Below are positions 10,468 through 20,721 of a stretch of DNA of 64,000 bases, one piece after another. This stretch comes from Paracamarosporium sp. OC-R06-R3 (Eukaryota > Ascomycota > Dothideomycetes > Pleosporales > Didymosphaeriaceae). Location: the NCBI GenBank assembly GCA_019828545.1, contig JACVRA010000334.1:78134-142133 (forward strand), in the 5' to 3' direction. The position numbers were made by a program, and so were the translations under genes. The notes beneath the pieces are model-generated. The model was given only the letters and a program-made list of their open reading frames with translations. It did no database searches and was not told where the DNA came from. Every line of letters begins with the position of its first letter. Position 1 is the first letter of the stretch.

Positions 10468-12141
10468 TTATTGTGTTTCGAAACGCCAATTCTCTTCAAT
10501 GTCGAGCATCTTTCTCGTCATGCTGCCTTTGTATTCTGGCCAGAATGACACGCCCATTGTGCCATCATACTCTAGTTCCCAGAACCACATGTTACCCGTG
10601 AGAAGATTCGCCAGCGCAGAGCCGAGCGACTCGTTGATCGAAAAGTCTGCATAGAAGTATGCTGGCTCCTCGGCCGTAACTAATCTACCTGAATCCCCCT
10701 CCTCGCGGTGAAAATGCTGGTATGTAGCTGCAAGTGGAACGCAGAGTTCGTCGTCGCCGCCCAAAAGCTCATCAAGTGCGTGATTATCGAGGAAGACGAA
10801 GATAGAAGGAGGACTCGCGATGGCACGGTACTCTGGGGAATCGAAGAATGCGAGTAGGGGATCCAAGGCGTTGCTAGGATCCCGTGATGACTCCTCGCCT
10901 TCTTCCTCGTTTCTGACTTCTCGAGGGATAAGATTGAGCTCGAGGAACTGTACCGCCTCCCGGTTCTCATCCACGACGATGGTACGCAGTTTGCGAAGCT
11001 CTTCGGTGGTAACCGGGCAAAGGATATACACCACAAACCCAGGACACGCCGCTCCGGTTGCCTCAATCGGGGTTTCTGGCTTTGCGATGAAATGGTGGTG
11101 GTACTGCATCACTGGACTGTTCCAGTCAGGCTTGGATGCAGTGCCGACCCAGTGATGGCTATTGCCGTAGAAAAGCGGGTAGTTGACGGAGATACCACTG
11201 ACGGTTCCCCGGTTCGGAGGATGCCAAATGAGAGGCCAGAGCTGTTTGACTTGTTGCGCTTCCTCAGGGCGGATGTAGATATGTTCGTAGCGCATCCGTT
11301 CTTCCCCAGCCCGCGCGTAACCAGGTCTAGATTTGCAAGCTACTATTACAACAGGTGCACGGCCTGGTCCTGATGTGTGCATGGTGTCGATGAACATAAC
11401 AAAGCTCTGAGTGCAGGGGGCGACGGGGTCGGGTTTTACACATTGGAAAAGATTGTAAGTTTCGGCTTGCGACGCGGGTGTTTCGTGCGGCCAATTGTAT
11501 ATAGTGATCTCGTTTGTAGCTTCCCCAATTTCTTGCTTCAAATTCGAGATCTCCTTGTCCGTTAATTTGATCAGCGAGAACAGAGTAATGTTGTCCTCTT
11601 GCAGCCTCGTACCACTTGGGATGTGGGACGGAAGCACATACTGAACGACGTCCTCCTCAACTGCTGGCTCCGGGGTTCTTGGCGGGATGACGACTTTTGT
11701 CCACGGACGCTCCAGATCTTCGAATAGTTCAGCAAGTGTGTTCCTCCAAGGAGACTTGTGTTCTAGATGAATGGCGATAGCGTCCTCCCGACTCGTGCGC
11801 CCAAGCTCGGGCTGTTTTTGGTTGCGACAATGCAAGACTATCAGAGTACCATCTTCGAGGCCTTGCGCATCGATACCGAGAACGTGCCCTTCACGCATTT
11901 CGAAGCCGTAAGCTGTGTCGACGATATCGACTAGTGACGGGGCATAGTTTCGCAGCCACGGTACACCGGCGACCTTTTTCAGTTTCAGATGTGATCTATC
12001 ACGGACATATTGATCCGCGCATGCGTTAAGCGCCTCCTCGATGCTTTTCCTTTGCTCCTCATTGGCTTGAACAAACCAGAAAAGCGGGATCGTGCGGTAG
12101 TTATAGGATTGAACCAACTTCGTCGTCCGGAACCTAGACAT
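10468..12141 (-). CDS. Unknown protein with three apparent internal repeats (DUF6924-like?)
   Basis: This is a single-exon gene; the first true ATG is at 12141 (MSRFRTTKLV), giving 557 residues. The open frame extends 42 bases further without an ATG. The protein is soluble. Three stretches look alike. Each starts with a hydrophobic strand and a helix rich in E/K: PLFWFVQANEEQRKSIEEAL, then TLFSLIKLTDKEISNLKQEI, then FVVYILCPVTTEELRKLR. Each is followed by an I-D or L-D strand such as FVMFIDTMH or IFVFLDNHALDEL. The last repeat ends in SLGSALANLLTGNMWFWELE, which resembles the C-terminal signature I associate with DUF6924; this is from memory and unverified. No catalytic motif was seen. It converges with the broken gene at 7743. 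Confidence 0.7.
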   Translation of the reverse strand: MSRFRTTKLVQSYNYRTIPLFWFVQANEEQRKSIEEALNACADQYVRDRSHLKLKKVAGVPWLRNYAPSLVDIVDTAYGFEMREGHVLGIDAQGLEDGTLIVLHCRNQKQPELGRTSREDAIAIHLEHKSPWRNTLAELFEDLERPWTKVVIPPRTPEPAVEEDVVQYVLPSHIPSGTRLQEDNITLFSLIKLTDKEISNLKQEIGEATNEITIYNWPHETPASQAETYNLFQCVKPDPVAPCTQSFVMFIDTMHTSGPGRAPVVIVACKSRPGYARAGEERMRYEHIYIRPEEAQQVKQLWPLIWHPPNRGTVSGISVNYPLFYGNSHHWVGTASKPDWNSPVMQYHHHFIAKPETPIEATGAACPGFVVYILCPVTTEELRKLRTIVVDENREAVQFLELNLIPREVRNEEEGEESSRDPSNALDPLLAFFDSPEYRAIASPPSIFVFLDNHALDELLGGDDELCVPLAATYQHFHREEGDSGRLVTAEEPAYFYADFSINESLGSALANLLTGNMWFWELEYDGTMGVSFWPEYKGSMTRKMLDIEENWRFETQ

Positions 12142-13478
12142 AGTAGGAAATGCTGTGATGTTATTCCAAAGAGTGTTGCTCAACTGATTTAGACGTGAAT
12201 GTCGGGTTTTTATTCAGCGCCTATACGCCCGAGTAAGGGGCCATATTTTAGGCTACTTTGACGCTAGTGAGTTGGTGCCTGATTTTCGCGACTCTGACGC
12301 GACGCGACGCGTCACGTCGACAGTGGGTGACTACGGCTGCACTTTTTCCAAGGTTCAGTCCTCGTTTACTAACTAGCAGTGTAAGCTCAACATCGTAGGA
12401 GTGATGCAGGAGCAGTTCAGACTTGTGATTTGCATATGTTGAGTCGAATTATCGTAGTTCTCTGGTGCATTTCCCCACAATGACTTCAAGTCAATCTCAT
12501 AAGGCATTTAACGAAAACCATGCATATCGGGTCAAGCGGATAGTATTGCCTTGTGCTCCGTGATGACGTGCACAGGGTCTAGGAAACCCCGTACATCCAC
12601 TGCTTTACGTGCCTGGGGATTATGGAGATAGTATTCGTTACTTTTGCCTAAGAACAATATACTACATGTCTTCATGATCACCTGGGTTGTGCTTTTAGCA
12701 CTTTGGACTTCACGATCTTGGCTTGGACACATGGATTCCGCCTTAATACTATACCGCTCCAACTTTATCACTCTCGTTTGTGGATCAAGTCCTACAAGGG
12801 CAAATGGTCAAGTCCTACAAAGGGCAAATAGTCAAGTTCTACAAAGGGCAAATGGTCAAGCCCCAAGTTCCATATTCGCAGTAAGCTGGCCACACGCGAC
12901 AGTGTAGATTATACAACAAGATGTACCTAGAGGCTGCGGAGCTGCTCAACAAATTTGGCGAACAAGACAAAGACGAAAGGCTGGTGAATCTGTGTATTCG
13001 ATTTCTTCAGAGAAAATCGTCACCGCTTGACATTAACTACTTCTACCCCACTAATCGCGTCGTCCAGCAGTTTTCTATGTTTCTGGTATTCGCATGCTTA
13101 ATGCCCGCGCCGTCTAGCGAGGGGTATGGGCTGCGGATTGTACAGTACGGATCATGGGCGACCGCTCCAAGAAAGCTGGAGAGATGAATGTCCGTGCGAG
13201 AAAGCTGGGGGGATATTGGTTTTGAGGGTCATTCTCAAAAGACAGAGCAGCGTAAGACCAAGGTCTGGAGGTCCTATTAGTGATGCTACTGGGTGGGTTG
13301 GAGGGAGGATAAGAATATATACTTATAGTGGCTTGGTCGGCATGGAAAGGCAATGCAGGCTCAACCAAGTGGTTAGTGAGACCTCTCAATGATCATTATT
13401 GCAGTAGATCGTAGTTCAAAGGCGAAGAGAAGATGGGAAGCCGCCGTCGCAAACGAGATCGTAGACTCCGGCGAGATA
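12142..13478. other. Intergenic region with a short tandem repeat
   Basis: It holds the promoter side of the 10468 gene and a 3.5-copy tandem repeat at 12785-12870. A frame at 12921-13187 is not recognisable as a gene. Confidence 0.5.
12785..12870 (+). repeat. Tandem repeat, unit about 25 bp, 3-4 copies
   Basis: The word tcaagtcctacaaagggc followed by aaatgg is repeated three times nearly exactly (tcctacaaggg / tcctacaaaggg / ttctacaaaggg), and a partial fourth begins at tcaagcccc. It lies in non-coding sequence. Confidence 0.75.
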
Positions 13479-14634
13479 TCAGCCCCCAGATGGAGTTGTG
13501 GTCTTCTTCTGTCGCTTAGCAGGCGGCTCCCTGTGCTCGTAGAATCGTGGAAGAACATTCTTGAGAGATGCGAGCCGCTTAGTGGAGGAGTAATCAACTA
13601 GGTTCTTTATATACATGCGGAACTTCTGAACGTCATCGACCGACCGATTCGAGCAGTCGACAACATGTTTCGAGTAGTATGTGCGGGTGTCGTTCTCAAG
13701 CTCTATCCAGTGCACCCAAAGTATAGCTCTCCACGGGTCGGCGGTGACAGTAAAGTGGCATGTCTCAATAGCTGTAGGAGGTCTGCTATTCGCTATGTCG
13801 TATAGCTCATACAGGTAGTTCATAATGCAAGCGCTATCGCGCGCAACCTGGAGAACAGCAATAGTGAGCGACTCTCTGTTCGCTGGCTTGTATTGTGAAG
13901 TAAGGAAGGGCATTAAGAGCTTGTCATTTATGTCAAACCTAATAAATTCAGGACGATGTTACTTCGGGAGAAATGATGACCTACTGTGAGAGATAGACGT
14001 ACTCCTCCTGGCTGGTGAAGGCAGTTGTCTTAGAGGGGTCGACATGGGCTTTCTTCGCAAATCCGAGTGTAGTATCGGGCCTAGCTTCCGTGAGAGGTCC
14101 TTGGCTCTTCGCAATGTCCTCGGATGCTGTCGGTGACCAGTTGGTTGATAGTCTGATCTCGCCTGTCGAGGCAAGCATTGGCCCCGGTTGGTCGAAGGGA
14201 ATCACCAACCAGGGTGCAACGTTGATGCGAAAGGTATCTTCGTTGGTGAAGGCAGATTCTTGAGAGATGCGTACAACCTCCTTTGCATTGGGAGATCGCT
14301 CACCCTGGATAGCCTGCTCCAGGGTATTGGATATGAGATCTGCAATGTCTTTGGGGAGTGGGCGCGTGGTGTCTGGATGAACATTGTATGCCCGCAGCTT
14401 GGTTATATCATCACTGGCTTTGCCCATGCTATCACTGTCCCCTAAGTCACCTTGGCCGGTGTGACTGGTGTTGGGAATGGATTGCAGCGGTTCTTGGAAT
14501 GTCGTAGAGCTCGAAACGCTACAGGCGGTTTGGATCGCAGCCTCAGTCAGCGGCAATGAACAGCCTAGCAATGTTGGTGTCGCAGCTGTGGTCCTAGAGT
14601 AGGCTCCAAGCTGGGGCTCGAGAGGCTCATCCAT
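13479..14634 (-). CDS. DUF7924-family protein, copy 1
   Basis: This is a two-exon gene. Exon 1 is 14634-13985, a 46-base intron (13984-13939, GTAGGT..TTATTAG) follows, and exon 2 is 13938-13479, giving 369 residues. The intron restores the paralogue's reading (S-Q-F-D-I-N-D-K-L-L-M-P-F-L). The open frame reaches above 14676 without an ATG, so a further 5' exon is possible. The N-terminal third is low-complexity. The DUF7924-like core has LPKDIADLI, GERSPNAKEV, RPDTTLGFAKK, MPFLTSQYKP, WVHWIE and FRMYIKNLVDY, and the tail is basic (PPAKRQKK, possible nuclear signal). The order P-D ... (E/Q)-x-K resembles a PD-(D/E)XK nuclease core, with Gln in place of the usual acidic residue (inference). It is paralogous to the gene at 29311. 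Confidence 0.75.
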
Positions 14635-15440
14635 GAGCGAGGCACAAATTCTAGGCGCGTCCTCGAGGGCGATCACGGGTTGATGAACCAGCGAAGAGGT
14701 GCGCTTGTAAGTGATGAGCTCAGGGACAAGTGAGCAAGAGGGGGAGGATTTCTTAGTCGTGTTGTTGCGTTTGCGGAAGTAAAGTCTGTTTGCGAAGCTG
14801 AGCGCGGGTGACCAGAGGCGACGCGGAAGTCATCGTAGAGGGGCACCTGTAAACGCGGTAACACGTGACGGGGATGACGTAGCGCGCCCACTGACCAGCA
14901 TCACGAACAAATCGCATAAATGCGTCGCAAGGTGGGTTTCCCCAGACAAATGCCTCAAAGTGTGCGCTGGGCAAACTGTCTCCTGTCCCGCTACCAATTT
15001 CACATGCTTACTCTCGGCAATAAATTGCACCAGCGTGTAGCAACACTGCTTTTATGGCCGCAGCAGATTAAGAGGTCGAGAGGTGGTTGACTAGAAGTTT
15101 CCGGTACTTGGCGGTTTGGTAGTTGCGATGCTTCACTACATCAACGTGTTAAGATATTCTCCTGGGCGAAAAACTTAATCCATGCAAAGCAACTGTCCAC
15201 TTGGGCTGATATAGACCCCTGGATATCAGAAGAAATTGGTCGTATATTACCCACCAGGTCGGTCGGTTTGAAGAGCTGATTTAATGCATTGGTAATAGCT
15301 CTGACTGCACTGTTTAATATTCGAGCACACGCGTGTCTGACGTGACTTTCCATTGCGATATATGGCCTTTTTGTTTGTTTCAAACGAAGTCGATTCGATT
15401 ACGTGAGTCTTTTCCAGGTCCCTCGAATATGATCAATGTT
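14635..15440. other. Intergenic region
   Basis: It lies between the start of the DUF7924 gene and the 3' end of the HET gene, both on the minus strand. It may include an unrecognised first exon of the DUF7924 gene (around 14700-14850). Nothing else was seen. Confidence 0.45.
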
Positions 15441-17900
15441 TCAAATCAGGACAAACTGGCGGATGTTTTTTTCGCCACCCCAGACACTTCTTAGTCGATC
15501 TCGGAGCTCCTCCTGCGGCTTCGGCGTTCTATTTCGCAGCTTTACCCACCTAGTCTCTTCTGTAACCGGCCATATGTCGTCGACACCAAACCATCCCACG
15601 CGAGAATATCGATTTTCTCCTTCTTCCACCACTACGATACCTTCTGTGCCTAACCAGTCTAAATTGACAAGAATCAGCATACTGAGCTTGTCCCCGGAAT
15701 TCGGCTGCACTCTAGGATCGTCTGGGTAGTCAAACAGCACTGCTGTCCGTCTCTCGTCTAGGTACATGGCTATGTTTCCATATTCGTCTCTTGCAGGCGT
15801 CGAGATTGGTAGTAGCAAGCCACGAACGATGAGCTCAGCCTTTTCAACCGCACCAAATGGGTTTTCTGGCGAAGCTAATTCAATGATAATGTCTAAAACC
15901 TCAAAATCTTGATTGGGACGCCATTTGGAACGCTTGTGACCCCACCAAGTTGCTTGACCCTCATAGGATGCCCAGCTCCAGGACGGCTTTGACTTCACAC
16001 CAGAAGGGGGTTGCGGTGGTTTACAGGGGAACCACGCCAGGCTTATTACTAGTTCAGTCCTCCACGACCCACAGATATATTCATCTCCTAACAGGGACGC
16101 GAATTCTCTTGCTATTCCGGATATGGCCGGTAGTCGGTCGTCGAAATAACGCAACTTCCTCCTGGAATACGCCTCTATGAGATCATACCAATGTGATAGA
16201 GCCTCGCTAGTTTTGGGAGAATCCTTCCCGCTTCGCATCATCGTCACGATAGGTGCGAAATCGGAGTCGGAGTAGTTACGGTAATTATGGCCAGTCCCAG
16301 CTAGCCAGCCATCGCATTCTTGGGCTGGCGGCTCGGTGCAGTGGCACATCCAAGTCGTTTGATTGCCCCGAAACTGCAGTCGGCGTCTGGAGAAAAGCAT
16401 CTCCTGCAGTGTCCAAGCCCTCTCATACCATGGTTCGATTTCGTCTAGCTCCTTCGGGCTGAGTATGACGCTTTTATCCTCGTCTTCTTTACGAGACTCT
16501 CCTGTCCGAAAACGGAAGATCGGTTGAGCATGCCCTTCGACAAGACGAACACGATCTAGCGTTGACGCTCGACGATGAAGAAACCCTTCTTTGACATTAG
16601 CGGCCGCGGAGACCACAATTGTGAACGTTGCGTTACGGTAGATCTCGCCCATGGTTTTCAATTCTCTTGTCTTCCACTCCTCATCATCTTGAAAGATGCA
16701 GAGAGCGTCGATCCAGAGCAAGCGGAACCCCAGCTCCCGTGCGACCGTGATACTATCCCTGATGGTCGGGTCCAGGTGTTGCGGGTTAATTCCAGAAACA
16801 AGGTTATGTTTAGTACTGTGCGTCAACATTGTCGTCTGCACATCTGTTCCCCAGCAGTACGACAATGCAACATAACGCTCCTTTGCGGCTGCAGGTACTT
16901 GTAACAGCTTGACGCTGTTTTTGTCGGATACATCGAGGGCCAGCGAAGGCATTGAAGTCGGCAGATCATTGATTCCACATGTGTGAGAAATAGAGCACTT
17001 TTGCAACCAGTGTCGATATAGGTCCATTGAAATAGAGCTTCCGGGATTTAAGTTGATTGGTGTTCCTATGCAAGCTCTTGTCGAATCCGCTAGGTTGCCT
17101 CGAATGCATCTTAGGACGGATCGCCACGTACAACGCGGATAGGATGTCTTACCTGGACTTGACAAAGCCCAAAACGTAGTCCAATGATTAACCATCTGAA
17201 GCTCCGACTTATCGCGATCCGGAAACATTACCGTGCTGAAAGGTCTGGCAGGTACTATCAGCGTTACTTCAACGGACACGTCCCTGTCTTTGAAATCATT
17301 AGTGGAACTGTATCGTATGACGACTCGAACAAACTCCTTTTGCGTGACAGCAAACTCCATCTCATCCCTTGCTCCTCCCGAAAATCCCCAGCCCACAGGG
17401 TTGTCGCGGAGGTGCCAGAACTCCTTGTCCACGTCTTTTCCAAGAGACGCCGTGAGGTCCTTGTAATGCGCGTCTGACCACCACGATCCATATTTCTTGA
17501 GGTCAATAGTCTTGTGTTTATATGTCTGCTTAATCCTCTCTTCCAGGTTGATGAGTTTAATCTTGTTACATATCATCTCCCAAAAATTGCATCCGAATGC
17601 TGCGAGGCGACGTATTTCTGCTTCTGTCGTATCGAATCGAAATGATGTTTTATCTTCCGTCCGGCCATCCCAGCCTGTAGTAGGCTCGGGGATGGGCCTG
17701 ATTGTGATATGGCTGCATTGCTCGCACGAGTGGCCTTGTGTGTCATCGCGCACCACCTCACGCTTGAGGCGCACAATCTCTTGGTCCATACGAGAGGACA
17801 TCGCGCTTTCCTTATAGCTTCTGGGGCTTCGACAACAATGGGTCTCGCTTGATTTAGCGTTTGCGAACGTCATGTACATCTGTTGATCACGTTTTGACAT
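15441..17900 (-). CDS. HET-domain protein, classical type, 819 aa
   Basis: HET domains drive heterokaryon incompatibility and cell death in filamentous ascomycetes. This single-exon gene starts at ATG 17900. The N-terminal 340 residues hold paired cysteines (CEQC near 59-62) and a WLQKCSISHTC segment, as in classical HET proteins. The HET blocks are YVALSYCWGT (about 343-352), LLWIDALCIFQDD (394-406) and MGEIYRNATFTIVVSAA (417-433), followed by YERAWTLQEMLFS. The C-terminal part has LSMLILVNLD ... GIVVVEEGENRYSRVGWFG, the beta-rich end found in many HET proteins. No NACHT, ankyrin or WD repeats follow, so it is a stand-alone HET protein. It is of a different type from the eight HET loci to the right, as it keeps the full third block with IYRNA. 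Confidence 0.93.
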   Translation of the reverse strand: MSKRDQQMYMTFANAKSSETHCCRSPRSYKESAMSSRMDQEIVRLKREVVRDDTQGHSCEQCSHITIRPIPEPTTGWDGRTEDKTSFRFDTTEAEIRRLAAFGCNFWEMICNKIKLINLEERIKQTYKHKTIDLKKYGSWWSDAHYKDLTASLGKDVDKEFWHLRDNPVGWGFSGGARDEMEFAVTQKEFVRVVIRYSSTNDFKDRDVSVEVTLIVPARPFSTVMFPDRDKSELQMVNHWTTFWALSSPGKTSYPRCTWRSVLRCIRGNLADSTRACIGTPINLNPGSSISMDLYRHWLQKCSISHTCGINDLPTSMPSLALDVSDKNSVKLLQVPAAAKERYVALSYCWGTDVQTTMLTHSTKHNLVSGINPQHLDPTIRDSITVARELGFRLLWIDALCIFQDDEEWKTRELKTMGEIYRNATFTIVVSAAANVKEGFLHRRASTLDRVRLVEGHAQPIFRFRTGESRKEDEDKSVILSPKELDEIEPWYERAWTLQEMLFSRRRLQFRGNQTTWMCHCTEPPAQECDGWLAGTGHNYRNYSDSDFAPIVTMMRSGKDSPKTSEALSHWYDLIEAYSRRKLRYFDDRLPAISGIAREFASLLGDEYICGSWRTELVISLAWFPCKPPQPPSGVKSKPSWSWASYEGQATWWGHKRSKWRPNQDFEVLDIIIELASPENPFGAVEKAELIVRGLLLPISTPARDEYGNIAMYLDERRTAVLFDYPDDPRVQPNSGDKLSMLILVNLDWLGTEGIVVVEEGENRYSRVGWFGVDDIWPVTEETRWVKLRNRTPKPQEELRDRLRSVWGGEKNIRQFVLI

Positions 17901-18753
17901 CACATTTCTCCCGAGCCGTCAAGGCAACCGCCGCTTAGTAATCATGTAGCGTGGGGTCTGATACGGAATGGAAGTACATTACTCCGAGTGAGCCTATGCA
18001 TGCCCGGAACCACCTCATATCACCTCAAACTCATCCCAAATGCACCCAAAATCACTTTTTGTACTGTTCACTATCCATGTTGTCGCTACTGGCCCCTAAT
18101 TCGGGAAATAACAGTCAATCCACTCACTACCATGCAAGGACACTATTTGCTCCCCGGATTTCATCCTTGAGGCGACATTTCTAGCCGAAGCCTTGCAGTT
18201 TGCCAATTCCAGGTTCAAGAGTCGTAAGGACTCTTAAGGCTCCCAAGACCTTTTCGGCCGAGGCCCCTGGATTCAGCGACGAAAGGCCTTTGAATTGCAC
18301 TCAACACTCAGGCCTTGACTTGTTACCTCAGCAAAAGCAAAGTGACCTAACAACGTTTTCTGTTATTCTCTCGGGCTTTGAGAAAGAAACCCTTATTAAT
18401 TTCGGGGGAAATATATGCAGCCGATTCAGGAGACTATTGCTACCGCTTCGATCATATCATTGGCCTGATTTCACTGTTTCTGAATTTCGGGAAAGAGTGT
18501 GATCCAGGATAATGTGCTGCGATACCGCTCTTCATGTCTGAACAGAGTTGGAATGTAATCCAAGCAGCTGTTCACGCTCGTTGCCATTGGTGTTGTTCAC
18601 CGTTGATGAGACTCCCTCTAGTGCCAAATACCAGATTAACTAAGCGTTGCGATTTCCGCGTCCACTAGGTGCAAACACCCTCATCCTTTATGCTTGGCAA
18701 CATCATATATTTCTGTTCCAAGATCATGTTCTGGCTGATAGTACCGACGCCCT
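17901..18753. other. Intergenic region
   Basis: An 850-base gap with no gene. A small palindrome (aagagtc gtaag gactctt, around 18215-18233) is the only structure noticed. Confidence 0.5.
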
Positions 18754-20721
18754 TTAGTACGTCAGATACTTTGGAGTTCTGGCACTGAGCTCCAACGGCA
18801 TAGAGGTACTAGGTAATTCCTGCGCCATGTACTCTCTCCCCGGAACCGCTTCTGACACAGTGTGGAACGACGGAACCTCGGGTGTATACTGAGAAGACAA
18901 TTCTAGCGGCCTAAGCCGAATGGATGCTCCTACAGCCTGACCGTTCTGGCGTCGACGTTGTACCAAGAATCCCCCGATAGCAATGGCAAGGACCAAACAT
19001 AACGCTGCCACACCGATACCAATACCAATCTTAGCCGCAGCAGAGAGGCCAGCAGAGCTCCGAGCTGCTGATTGTGTAGTCTTCGATGGAACTGTGTCAG
19101 ATGGAAGCGGGCTTGGTGGAGGATCTGTTGTATTTGTACTCTTTTCTCCCAGCAGCCACGCGCCGTCAATACCCACGTCTTCGATTACATTTCTGCATTC
19201 TTCACTCATTGCCGTCGGCGTTTGACTCGTAGCATTGCCGTCGAAATTGGCGTCGCAACTTTCTCCCTGCTGACTGACGAGATAACTCGCCGCAAAGGTA
19301 TACCGATCTGTAACGTCGCACACAGTGAACGCACCAAATATTCCATCCTCAGCATTGACCCGAATACCTGGACAGTCTGATTTTCCGGTGCCGCACAAAG
19401 AAATGAGATTGCTTGGAGGATCTTCGAGGTTAAGGTTGGTGCCGACACAGACAGCCGCCTGTGTCAAGCACGAACAGAGCTTGGCCGAATCTTTGGGTGA
19501 AGGAGGATAGCTGGAAGGGACATTCCAACTTGCATCAGAAGACGGGCAGGCAGTTGTCGATGCCGATGGGGTATAAGATGTAGCCTTCTTCTCCGGAGCC
19601 GGGGATGGTGCTTTCGCGAAAGCAGACGAAAGAATGCTGTAGGATGGGAGCTTAAAGAGTTCAGTGCCGTTGAGCTCCACAACCTCTAGTGTAATCATAT
19701 CAGTTTGAGCTTTAGGCACGTGGAAGTGGAGACCTACTGGCCTCTACCCAATTTTTGAATTCCAATGCAACACCACCTACTAAAACTTTTGAGACTTTGT
19801 TGGTATACACATGCTCGACATCGTCATAATTTCTGGGGTCGCTCATGTTACCATTACTCCCACATCCTAGCTTCTCAACCCATATTGGTACAGCAGATCC
19901 CTGGTAGAGCTCAACGATGTGGTCGATGTCCGGCTCATGCGGACAATTTCCCGGAAGTTCCAGTGCTAAAAAATCTGGTCGCAAACCAGCGTTATCACAG
20001 CCTAGATAATTCAAGCGTTTCTTGTCCATTTCATCGTTGCGCCCCGTACCAAACACGCTAAATCTGAATCCAATCGGTATTGAGCGATAAGACTTTTTTT
20101 CAACATAATCTTTCAGATCCAGAGTAATGCGCTTTATAAAAGATAGGGTGGACGGAGTCCAATCTGGGAGGAGAGAGTCAAGGACTATAGCAAAGGCCAA
20201 GGTGTTGTTCCATTGCGACACAAAATCGATACCCCCAGTGAAATATTTGTAGAGCCATAAATCCCACACTGGGTCCCGGTCATCTAAGTGATACGCTGGT
20301 TTGTAGAAAGTGGCAACGATGTAGATATTTGCATTTTGAAATGCGCGCATACATCTCTCATGATCGATCTCGGGCGAAAGGTATTTGACCTGAATAACAT
20401 TTATGCCAAGTTCAACCAAGAACTTCACATCGCGCTCGCAAGCGACTCCATCGTTCAAAGGATCAATGGGTTTCTCACGGTCATCTCCGTTTCTCGCTAG
20501 CCAATCTTCGTACCTAATGCCACGAACTTGGAATTCCGTGCCGTTCTCATAGTATAGTCGTGATCCCTGGCATGTTCAGTCATATAGATGCGTGTATCAA
20601 ATTGACGGTTGAATACCTGGATGACAATTGGTTGTATCTGGACCTGCGCATTTGCAGCTACAAGGAACGAGATCGCGCACACGGTCGCACCTAGTAGCCT
20701 AAAAGGCATCCAGTCCCACAT
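18754..20721 (-). CDS. GH72-like glucanosyltransferase with X8/CBM43 module and transmembrane tail
   Basis: This is a three-exon gene: 20721-20617, 20566-19738 and 19685-18754. The introns are 50 bases (GTATTC..GCCAG) and 52 bases (GTAGGT..CTAG), and the product has 621 residues. It has a signal peptide (about 1-26), then a GH72 fold opening with GSRLYYENGTEFQVRG. Active GH72 enzymes remodel cell-wall beta-1,3-glucan. Here the acid/base Glu of the family's G-N-E motif is replaced (V-L-D-S, Asp at about 165), while the nucleophile Glu is kept (WVEKLGC, about 266). A cysteine-rich X8/CBM43-like module spans about 358-475. A Ser/Thr-rich stalk, one transmembrane helix (about 531-553) and a 68-residue tail follow. 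GAS-type enzymes normally end in a GPI signal instead. It is probably catalytically weak or dead and may act as a wall-binding sensor or anchor (inference). Confidence 0.85.

Noticed and set aside
12921..13187. 88-residue frame with a helical N-terminus
   Set aside because: No recognised domain, no start context and no splice partners; random occurrence is likely.
18213..18235. Small palindrome aagagtc/gactctt
   Set aside because: Seven-base arms are expected by chance and there is no mobile-element context.
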